Assembly (NCBI RefSeq): GCF_002699985.1
Contig: NZ_LKBT01000069.1
Span: 108,964-172,963, forward strand
Length of the DNA stretch: 64,000 bases
Reading direction: 5' to 3'
From: Pseudomonas sp. ICMP 561
GTDB taxonomy: Bacteria; Pseudomonadota; Gammaproteobacteria; Pseudomonadales; Pseudomonadaceae
A program made the translations under genes and the position numbers. Of this stretch, positions 1 through 7,001 are shown one piece after another. Under the pieces are notes generated by a model. It saw nothing but the letters and a program-made list of their open reading frames with translations, had not been told where the DNA came from and searched no databases. Each line of letters begins with the position of its first letter. Positions within the stretch are counted from its first letter, which is position 1.

Positions 1-1
1 C

Positions 2-1642
2 TCATACCTGCAGCAACATCAGACATGCCGAGGGGTCAGCTATTACGCTGCGGCGTCCTCCAGCACTCGAAACGGCGACGTATCAGTGACTGGTGCCTCG
101 CCGCTCTGCGACAAGCGCATCATTACCGCGACAGCGGATGCGAGACTGGTCGCACTGGACGCCGATACAGGCAAGGCTTGTAGCGACTTCGGCAATAACG
201 GCGTGGTCAACCTGAGCGATAACATGGGCAAAATCCGCCCCCACGCTCTCATGCAAACCGCTGCTCCGCTGGTGGCCGGTGACCTGATCATCGTCGGTGG
301 TTCGGTGATGGACAATGGCTACAACGCCGGTAATCCGTCCGGCGTGATCAGGGCGTATGACGTCCTCAGCGGCAAACTGGTCTGGAATTTCGATCCTGCC
401 ACGCCTGAATCCACCCAGCCCATTGCTGCTGACCACGACTACCCACAAGACACGCCGGTGGCATGGGGCACGCTGAGTGCCGACTTGCAGAACGGTCTAG
501 TGTACGTCCCCTTCGGCAATGCCTCTCCCGATGAACTCGGTATTCGACGCGACCCGGCCAGCAATACCGAAAAATTTCGTGACGCCTTGGTCGCTCTGGA
601 TCTGAAAACTGGCGCGTTCAAATGGAAATTCCAGACTTCTGATAACGACTTGTGGGATCGCGATAACCCGTCGCAACCATCGCTGGTTGATCTCGGCAAG
701 GACGGCAATAAGCTGCCCGCTGTGGAGCTGCCAACGAAGGTCGGTAATATCTTCGTGCTCAACCGATTGACTGGTGAGCCGATTATTCCTATTGATCAGG
801 CCAAGGCGTCGGCTGAAGGCGGTGTGGCCGGTGAGCGTTTCGCGACGAGTCAGCCAGTCTCCAGGCTCAACTTCATTCCTGAGCCGCTGAACGAAAAATC
901 CATGTGGGGCCTGACACCGTTTGACCAGATGTCCTGTCGTACCAGCTTCAAGAAGCTTCGGTACGATGGCAATCCATGGACGCCGAGCACCGAATCCGGG
1001 ACGCTGGTATTTCCGGGAAACATCGGCGTCTTTAACTGGGGCTCGGTGGCGATTGACCCGCAACGACAGATCCTGATTGGCGCCCCCGTGCGCCTGGCTT
1101 ACAAATACACGCTGATCAAACGAACGCCGGGGACCGAAGAGAAGCGGCTGTTTAGCGCAGAAGGAAAGCCCTATTGGAATGAAAACTTCAAGGGCGACTA
1201 CGCGATCAGGATTCAGCAGTTTGCCTCTGATCTGGGTATCCCCTGCATCGCTCCCCCTTGGGGCCGCATGGTTGGGGTTGATCTGAACACCGGTAAAACG
1301 GAGTGGATGCGCCGCATCGGAACGACCAAAAACCTGAATACCAGTTTCCTGCCAGGACGCTTTCCGATCGGTTTCCCAATGGGCATGGTGGCGCACGGTG
1401 GGCCACTGATCACGGCAGGAGGATTAGCGTTCCAGGGCGCAACCGCAGATGGCTTCATTCGCGCCTACGACATCAATACCGGAGAAACTCTTTGGCAGAC
1501 CGAATTGCCAGCGGGCGGCCAGGCGACTCCATCGACCTATATGGGAAGTGATGGCAAACAATATGTGGTCATTGCTGCTGGCGGTCACGGCTCCCTCGGT
1601 ACGACGACGGGTGACAGCGTGATTGCTTTCAAGCTGGAATGA
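2..1642 (+). CDS. Membrane PQQ-dependent dehydrogenase (glucose/quinate/shikimate type), 5' end missing
   Basis: The reading frame is open to the window edge, so the N-terminal membrane anchor (usually about five helices) and the first propeller blades lie outside. The 546 residues present include the family motif TCRGVSYY near the left end, then GNIGVFNWG, GIPCIAPPWG and a C-terminal GGHGSLGTTTGDSVIAF tract, all typical of the eight-bladed PQQ domain that faces the periplasm. These enzymes oxidise glucose, quinate or shikimate and pass electrons to ubiquinone through the membrane part. The tail and several blades differ from textbook Gcd, so I cannot choose between Gcd and a QuiA-like enzyme. 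An internal GTG at 86 is not the true start, because family homology continues upstream of it. Confidence 0.88.
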   Translation, partial: SYLQQHQTCRGVSYYAAASSSTRNGDVSVTGASPLCDKRIITATADARLVALDADTGKACSDFGNNGVVNLSDNMGKIRPHALMQTAAPLVAGDLIIVGGSVMDNGYNAGNPSGVIRAYDVLSGKLVWNFDPATPESTQPIAADHDYPQDTPVAWGTLSADLQNGLVYVPFGNASPDELGIRRDPASNTEKFRDALVALDLKTGAFKWKFQTSDNDLWDRDNPSQPSLVDLGKDGNKLPAVELPTKVGNIFVLNRLTGEPIIPIDQAKASAEGGVAGERFATSQPVSRLNFIPEPLNEKSMWGLTPFDQMSCRTSFKKLRYDGNPWTPSTESGTLVFPGNIGVFNWGSVAIDPQRQILIGAPVRLAYKYTLIKRTPGTEEKRLFSAEGKPYWNENFKGDYAIRIQQFASDLGIPCIAPPWGRMVGVDLNTGKTEWMRRIGTTKNLNTSFLPGRFPIGFPMGMVAHGGPLITAGGLAFQGATADGFIRAYDINTGETLWQTELPAGGQATPSTYMGSDGKQYVVIAAGGHGSLGTTTGDSVIAFKLE

Positions 1643-1793
1643 ATATCAGGCACTGAGCAGGCCTGCAGGATTGCTACCTGTGGGCATCGTATAGACCTCT
1701 GTCTTGAAGGGTTTCGACAGACCTCACATGCCCATGGGGAGAGCTTTGGCTGTCACAGCTTGATTGTCTTGAGTGACATGCCTTTATTTTGAG
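1643..1793. other. Convergent intergenic spacer
   Basis: This spacer lies between the converging dehydrogenase and TPR genes. I see no clear hairpin followed by a T-run and no coding potential. Confidence 0.4.
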
Positions 1794-2234
1794 CTAGTGA
1801 AGTTGGTTTTTATTAACTGCCAAACTATGCATTACAAGGTTCAGGTATTTCTCATCTTCTTCTGAGAAAATCTCCTCACCTTCCAGCCTATAAGCTTTGC
1901 ACAGATAATCGACACCTCCAGGTTTGCCCAGTTCATGAAGTGACTGCCCTAAGCGCATCATGATGAAAGGGTTGAATGCACCTTCAGGCCCATTCATCGC
2001 GTCATGGAGGGCCTCAATGGCATGCTCATAGTCCTTCATGCCAAAAAGCGCGTCAGCGATGCCAGCTTTCAGCCAAGTGTAGGCTTCCCAAGTGTCGCAA
2101 GGAGCGGGCAATAAACTAAGTGCTTCTTCGAAAATATTCAATGCACTTGGGTATTCACCATCATCCATAAACGAGTTTCCCAACTCGCTCATTTCAGAAA
2201 TTTTCTCGTACAGTTCGTCATCAAGTTCCAGCAT
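1794..2234 (-). CDS. TPR-repeat protein, downstream copy
   Basis: A 146-residue soluble protein built of helical TPR-like repeats (residues about 10-110), with no signal peptide. The motif LLPAPCDTWEAYTWLKAG in the second repeat closely matches LLPAPATKWDLANWISG in the gene just upstream, so the two are paralogues. The start codon lies 3 bases beyond the upstream gene's stop and the two are probably co-transcribed. Small TPR proteins of this type are sometimes encoded beside polymorphic (Rhs or contact-dependent) toxins as immunity proteins, but no toxin gene is visible here. Function is therefore open. Confidence 0.75.
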   Translation of the reverse strand: MLELDDELYEKISEMSELGNSFMDDGEYPSALNIFEEALSLLPAPCDTWEAYTWLKAGIADALFGMKDYEHAIEALHDAMNGPEGAFNPFIMMRLGQSLHELGKPGGVDYLCKAYRLEGEEIFSEEDEKYLNLVMHSLAVNKNQLH

Positions 2235-2237
2235 GTT

Positions 2238-2669
2238 TTATACCTTTATATTCTCAAGATAGTAGTTCAGGTACTTTTTATCGAACCCCTGAAAAGCTCT
2301 TTTCTTACCCAGCTTGAAAGCTTTGTCAAAATATTCAATCGCAAGCTCTTTTTCGCCAAGCTCATAACATATTTTTGCAAAATTGATAAAACTGCTAGTT
2401 TCTCGTGGTGGTTTGGTTTCCATTGCAATAGCGGCCCATGGCTTGGCTTCCATATAGTTTCCCACATCGAAAAACAAGCCCGAGATACAGCCAGAAATCC
2501 AATTGGCAAGATCCCATTTCGTAGCTGGGGCAGGTAGTAAACCCCACGCTTCATTATATTTTTCAAGTGCCTTGGCAAGATTGTTCTGAATTTCCAATCT
2601 ATTACCAGACTCTACCAGGTCTACAATTTTCTGGGAAAGCTCACTGTTTGAAATATCCAGGTCTTCCAT
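2238..2669 (-). CDS. TPR-repeat protein, upstream copy
   Basis: A 143-residue TPR-like protein paralogous to the next gene. I place the start at the ATG at 2669 (MEDLDISNSE), because GAGGA sits about five bases before it and this gives a length like the paralogue. A longer frame starting at 2717 adds 16 residues with no homology. Base composition is lower in GC than the flanking metabolic genes, which fits recent acquisition or a toxin-immunity remnant. No enzymatic motif is visible. Confidence 0.72.
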   Translation of the reverse strand: MEDLDISNSELSQKIVDLVESGNRLEIQNNLAKALEKYNEAWGLLPAPATKWDLANWISGCISGLFFDVGNYMEAKPWAAIAMETKPPRETSSFINFAKICYELGEKELAIEYFDKAFKLGKKRAFQGFDKKYLNYYLENIKV

Positions 2670-2893
2670 AAAGTCCTCAGTCACTAATTTTTCGTGTGTT
2701 TTGCCGTGGCAGGACACTGTCTAACCGGGCCTCGCCTCCAAGCCGAATGCATATCCCACGGAAACTAAGCGCTTTCATTGATTTTATGAGAGCAAGGGTT
2801 GAGCAGCGGTAGCTGCCCGCCTAAGAAGGTCTAAGCTGGTAACCGCTTTCCCGGTGGAAAGATACGAAATACAGCGTGCCTGCCGCGCAGAGT

Positions 2894-2931
2894 GGAGTCA
2901 GACCAAAATTGTTTGAACTGGTCTGACCTCC
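2894..2931. repeat. Inverted repeat in the spacer before the MFS gene
   Basis: GTCAGACCA at 2897-2905 is repeated inverted at 2919-2927. The match continues outward as GGA/TCC with one bulged base. The loop is 13 bases. It is not followed by a T-run, so it is more likely a mobile-element scar or a binding site than a terminator. Confidence 0.5.
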
Positions 2932-3002
2932 ATTCTGCCCCTGACTGCCGCCCAGGTCGTGAGATCTATGTCCATGTTCTGCCAGAAGTAGACGTAAAGC
3001 AA

Positions 3003-4217
3003 TTATGGGCGGAGATCACCGCGTCCAGTGTCATGGCGTTTTGAGTAGGAGGCCCCCATCAGATAGAAGCACCCGCCCGCAATGATAAACACCGCGAGCA
3101 TATAGAACATGAAATGCGCTGGCTGCGATGCCAGGGCAAATCCGCACAACACCGGTCCCAGCGCACCGCCCAGGCTGGACAGGTTTTGCGCGCCGTAGTA
3201 CATGCCGCGCAGATGCTCCGGCGCGATGCGGTCGATGAACATATACTCCGCCGGGAAGACGATGACTTCGCCCACGGTAAATATCGCCACTGCCAATGCC
3301 CAATGCAGCACCCTGGTGGACAACGCAAAACCGACGACGCCCAGCAGAAACAGACTGAAGCCCGCTGTCAGCCACTGGTTCAAATGCTCATTGGTAATGC
3401 GCTTGCCCACAATGTACTGCAAGCAGATCACCACCGTAGCATTAACCGCCACAACCGTACTGATGACCTGGTAGGTAAATTCTGGTGTGCTTGTTGTCAC
3501 TAAGTATTGCGAGATGTAGCCGGTGAACTGGCCGAATGCCACAGCGCTCAATGCACCGCCAACAGTGAAGCAGACCAGGCGATAGTCCTTGAGCAGAATG
3601 CGTCCCACAGCGACGAACGACACCGGGGCATTGGCCGGGTCGGCGGAACTGAGGCTCCTGTCGCCCCAGACCATATAGGTCAGGAAGAAGCCGAGGCCGA
3701 GAGTCGCAGACATCAAGAACGGCAGTTTCATATCCATGTGCGCGAGCCCAGCGCCAATGAACGGCCCCACCGCGTAACCAATGTTGATTAGTGTGTAGCG
3801 CACTGAAAACACTTTGCCGCGTTCCGCTTCCGGCAGCAGTTTGCCAAACGCAGCCTTGACCACGATATCGATCACTGAATAGGCGAAATTGAAAGACACC
3901 AGAAACAGGAAAAATAGCCAAAGGTGCGCCGTGACGCACATACCCACGAAGCCTACTGTGAAAAACCCCGTGAAGCTCAGGATCAATCGATAGCTGGAGA
4001 TTTTGTCAGTCAGATAGCCGCCGTACAGGCTTAGCAACGAGCCGAAAAGCATCGCACCGCCCACCACCAAACCGATTTCGCTGATGCCCAATGTGAAGTT
4101 TGATGACAGATAAATCACCATATACGGCAGGGTAATGGCGCGCCCCAGTGTCAGAAACAATGCAGACGACAGCAGCAGATTGACCGAAAACGGGTAGTGT
4201 CTGAAGGCAGCGAGCAT
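3003..4217 (-). CDS. MFS transporter, YdeE-like
   Basis: A 404-residue, twelve-helix major facilitator protein. It follows E. coli YdeE along its length: GRAITLPYMVIYLS in helix 1, NFAYSVIDIVVKAAF in helix 4, NIGYAVGPFIG in helix 5 and FTVGEVIVFPAEYMFID in the C-terminal half. YdeE-type carriers are proton-driven exporters of small peptides or drugs; the substrate here is unknown. An AGGAAG ribosome site precedes the ATG. The gene follows the tricarboxylate operon on the same strand after about 140 bases, so read-through from that operon is possible but not required. Confidence 0.85.
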   Translation of the reverse strand: MLAAFRHYPFSVNLLLSSALFLTLGRAITLPYMVIYLSSNFTLGISEIGLVVGGAMLFGSLLSLYGGYLTDKISSYRLILSFTGFFTVGFVGMCVTAHLWLFFLFLVSFNFAYSVIDIVVKAAFGKLLPEAERGKVFSVRYTLINIGYAVGPFIGAGLAHMDMKLPFLMSATLGLGFFLTYMVWGDRSLSSADPANAPVSFVAVGRILLKDYRLVCFTVGGALSAVAFGQFTGYISQYLVTTSTPEFTYQVISTVVAVNATVVICLQYIVGKRITNEHLNQWLTAGFSLFLLGVVGFALSTRVLHWALAVAIFTVGEVIVFPAEYMFIDRIAPEHLRGMYYGAQNLSSLGGALGPVLCGFALASQPAHFMFYMLAVFIIAGGCFYLMGASYSKRHDTGRGDLRP

Positions 4218-4355
4218 CTGAGTTGCTTCCTGTATTCGGCAGTACTAAAGGGTTAGCCACAGATGGTTACACATCTAACCTTTACTGGGCAGCGACCCTG
4301 CAAATAATCAGTTCGACCGCCCAACGGCCCACGGCTGGATCAAGTGTTTTTGGGT

Positions 4356-5096
4356 TTACCCCACGTAGGGCTTAGCAACTCGCGCATCCTGCTCACCACT
4401 GTCGTCCAGCGCTTTGGCAACGAGTCCGCTGCGCAGACAGCGATTGATGAAGCTCTGAACGTACTCAGCAGCAAGCGCTCTCCTTTTCGGAATAGCCATC
4501 GCCTGACGAATTTCCGTAAAGTTGTCACTCAACACTCTGACGCCTGCCGTACTTCGGGCGAAGCGCTCCAGAGGCTGACGAACTCCTGCAGCTGCATCGA
4601 GGCCTAGCTTCAAGAACTCATCAACGGCGACGGCTGAAGTGGTCGCTCGAACCAACTCGGCATTTTTCAACGTCCGGGACAAGAACAGGTCATAGGCCGC
4701 TCCCCTACCTACTGCGATCCTGCAGCCGCCAGCGTCTAAGGCAGAAGCGAGATTAAACTTGCTTTCCGTTCGCACCAGATAGGTTCCATCGATGCAGACG
4801 TAGGGGCTTGAGAAGGAAATTTTCTCAGCCCTGACTGGCTCAATGGCTAGAAACGCAAGATCCCAAGCTCCTTCCTCAAGTGCTGCGAAGACCTTGCCGG
4901 CGGCGTCATAGGCGGTCAGTGAAATAGCAATTTCAAGCTCATCAGCGAGTGCATTGGCCAACACGACCGACACGCCAGAGAATACCTGGGTCTTCTCGTC
5001 AAGCTTCGCCAGTACAGGATTACCGAGATTGATTGCGACCCGCAGCTTTCCCTGTGGAGCGATATTTTTTCGTATGGCGGCAAGATCAAATTCCAC
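4356..5096 (-). CDS. Solute-binding-like protein (SBP family 3) without an export signal
   Basis: 246 residues with the type II periplasmic-binding fold seen in amino acid ABC receptors: GKLRVAINLGNP at residues about 16-27, ANALADELEI, and WDLAFLAIEPVRAEKISFS as the hinge-region signature. The first residues are MEFDLAAIRKNIAPQ, with no hydrophobic segment, so the protein should stay in the cytoplasm unless another start is used. GGAG in the end of terC precedes its ATG and only 2 bases separate the genes. There is no ABC permease or ATPase nearby. Because it closes an aconitase/isomerase operon, it may be an enzyme on this fold or a sensor rather than a transport receptor; that is inference. 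Confidence 0.8.
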   Translation of the reverse strand: MEFDLAAIRKNIAPQGKLRVAINLGNPVLAKLDEKTQVFSGVSVVLANALADELEIAISLTAYDAAGKVFAALEEGAWDLAFLAIEPVRAEKISFSSPYVCIDGTYLVRTESKFNLASALDAGGCRIAVGRGAAYDLFLSRTLKNAELVRATTSAVAVDEFLKLGLDAAAGVRQPLERFARSTAGVRVLSDNFTEIRQAMAIPKRRALAAEYVQSFINRCLRSGLVAKALDDSGEQDARVAKPYVG

Positions 5097-5098
5097 GG

Positions 5099-5803
5099 TT
5101 ACTCACTCCTCTCTGTTTCTGATTTCTCACCCGCAGTTGCATTCGAATTGACAATGCATTTTCCGATGATCAATACCATTGCCACGCCGACAATGCCGGC
5201 ACCGTAATGAGCCCAGGCCGGTACCGCCGGCAGGCTTATATCAGTGATCGCCATACTGCCTGCGATCCAACCGAGCAATGCAGCTCCAAGGGTGATGACA
5301 ATCGGATATCGATCCATGAAATGCAGTACCAACTTGCTGCCCCAGATGATGATCGGGATGCTGATCACGATGCCAAAGATCACCAGCTCAATCTGCCCGC
5401 CGGAGGCCCCTGCTACCGCAACCACGTTGTCCAGGCTCATGACCGCATCGGCAACGATGATGGTCTTGATCGCCCCCCAAAGCTTTGGGCTCGTCGACAT
5501 GTTCTCGTGTGCGTCCTCACCCTCAGGAACCATCAGCTTGATACCAATCCAGAGGAGCAATACGGCACCCATCAGTTTAAGGAAAGGCAATTCCAACAGC
5601 TGAAGTGCGAAGAAGATTATTCCTATCCGCAATAGGATCGCGCCCAGCGCGCCGCCAATAATGGCGCGATTACGCTGTGCTTCAGGGAGCTTGCGACACG
5701 CCAGCGCGATGACAACCGCGTTGTCGCCGCCCAGCAAGATATCGATGGCGATGATTTGCATCACGGCCAGCCAGAACCCTGGCGAGTTTATGAGTTCGAT
5801 CAA
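5099..5803 (-). CDS. TerC-family integral membrane protein
   Basis: 234 residues, about seven helices. Two acidic membrane motifs characteristic of TerC/YjbE proteins are present: DILLGGDNAVVIAL near residue 21 and ADAVMSLDNVVAVAGA near residue 117. Family members are linked to metal ion export, notably manganese, and to tellurite resistance. The gene sits third in the acnA-prpF-terC-SBP operon, 18 bases after prpF. In that setting metal homeostasis for the Fe-S aconitase, or movement of a metal-tricarboxylate complex, are possible roles, but neither can be read from the sequence. Confidence 0.87.
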   Translation of the reverse strand: MIELINSPGFWLAVMQIIAIDILLGGDNAVVIALACRKLPEAQRNRAIIGGALGAILLRIGIIFFALQLLELPFLKLMGAVLLLWIGIKLMVPEGEDAHENMSTSPKLWGAIKTIIVADAVMSLDNVVAVAGASGGQIELVIFGIVISIPIIIWGSKLVLHFMDRYPIVITLGAALLGWIAGSMAITDISLPAVPAWAHYGAGIVGVAMVLIIGKCIVNSNATAGEKSETERSE

Positions 5804-5821
5804 AATGAGCTCTCCAGGCCG

Positions 5822-6970
5822 TCAGAGGACTTCAGGAACTCGTACCCAGCCTTCCATCAGCCGGCGAGCACTGCGGCTCATCACAGCCTTGTTCACACTC
5901 CAGCCACCCTCCTCCAGCACGGTTTTCGCGCCTACTGCAACGCTGCCGGCGGTATGCCCCATACGAACCTGGCGATCCCCGATGTCGCCCACGATACGAT
6001 TTACCAGCGTGCCATCGAGAGCAGCCGCGACAGCAACCGCGACAGCGCCAGTACCCGTTATCGCGTGGTGCAGCTTACCCATCGACAGGATTCGCGCGAT
6101 CACGTCGATATCACCTGGTTCGACAAACTTGCCACCCGCAGCCTGATAGCGCTGAGGCTTGGCCACAAAGCACAGCTTGGGCGTATGCGGACGCAGACGA
6201 GTTGCCTCTTCGGCGGTTGCGGCCAACCCCATCGCAACAGTGCAATGAGCACGGATGGTTTCACAGCGCGCCAGGAGCTCGGCATCGCCATTGACCTGAT
6301 CCTGAGTTTCGGTACCTTTGAGACCCACCCGGTCAGCCTCGAGGAAAATGGTAGGGTTACCAGCGTTCAACAACGTGACGGGCATAATGCCAATGCCTGG
6401 AATTTTCAGTTCATCGATGGCGTTACCGGTGGGCAGAATGCTGCCGTCCGACCCGCCAGGCTTGAGAAACTCCAGCACGATTTCAGCCGCTGGAAACGCC
6501 ACACCATCGAGTACGAAGTCACCCTCCTCCTGAACCTCACCGTTGCGCATCGGCACGTGGGCGATGATTCGTTTCTGTATATTGGCCTGCCAGATACGGA
6601 CAACGGCGATGCCATCACGAGGAGCATCCACCAAGCCTTCAGAGATCGCATACGGGCCAACAGCCGAACTCAGGTTGCCGCAGTTACCTGACCAGTCAAT
6701 AACCGGCGTCTCGATGGCCGGAGCCCCGAACAGGTAATCAACGTCGCAATCTTCACGACTTGATTTACCGATGATCACAACCTTGCTGGTGCTGGAGGTC
6801 GCACCACCCATTCCGTCTATCTGCTTGCCGTACACATCTGGACTGCCGATCACACGGAGCAGGATGGCATCTCGCTCCTGGCCAGCAGGCGGCAGATCCT
6901 TGTCGAGAAAGAACACGCCCTTACTGGAGCCGCCACGCATGTAAACGGCCGGGATACGTCTTTGAGTCAT
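5822..6970 (-). CDS. PrpF-family aconitate/methylaconitate isomerase
   Basis: 382 residues of the PrpF family (two-domain, diaminopimelate-epimerase-like fold). The N-terminal MRGGSSKGVFF, the SSTSKVVII lysine segment, DWSGNCGNLSS with the active-site-region cysteine, MGKLHHA and the C-terminal SRSARRLMEGWVRVP all match PrpF. Family members move a double bond: 2-methylaconitate cis-trans isomerisation with AcnD, or 4-oxalomesaconate tautomerisation. Here the partner is an AcnA-like enzyme, not AcnD, and there is no prpB or prpC, so interconversion of cis- and trans-aconitate is the more natural guess. GGAG precedes the ATG, and acnA ends 31 bases upstream. Confidence 0.87.
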   Translation of the reverse strand: MTQRRIPAVYMRGGSSKGVFFLDKDLPPAGQERDAILLRVIGSPDVYGKQIDGMGGATSSTSKVVIIGKSSREDCDVDYLFGAPAIETPVIDWSGNCGNLSSAVGPYAISEGLVDAPRDGIAVVRIWQANIQKRIIAHVPMRNGEVQEEGDFVLDGVAFPAAEIVLEFLKPGGSDGSILPTGNAIDELKIPGIGIMPVTLLNAGNPTIFLEADRVGLKGTETQDQVNGDAELLARCETIRAHCTVAMGLAATAEEATRLRPHTPKLCFVAKPQRYQAAGGKFVEPGDIDVIARILSMGKLHHAITGTGAVAVAVAAALDGTLVNRIVGDIGDRQVRMGHTAGSVAVGAKTVLEEGGWSVNKAVMSRSARRLMEGWVRVPEVL

Positions 6971-7001
6971 TTGATATCTCCTGCGACAAATAAGCGGCGC
7001 A

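Noticed and set aside
497..1396. 299-codon minus-strand frame opposite the PQQ dehydrogenase
   Set aside because: Antisense shadow; the plus-strand frame has clear family motifs throughout.
5756..6691. 311-codon plus-strand frame opposite the PrpF-like gene
   Set aside because: Antisense shadow of a clearly conserved gene; no ribosome site.
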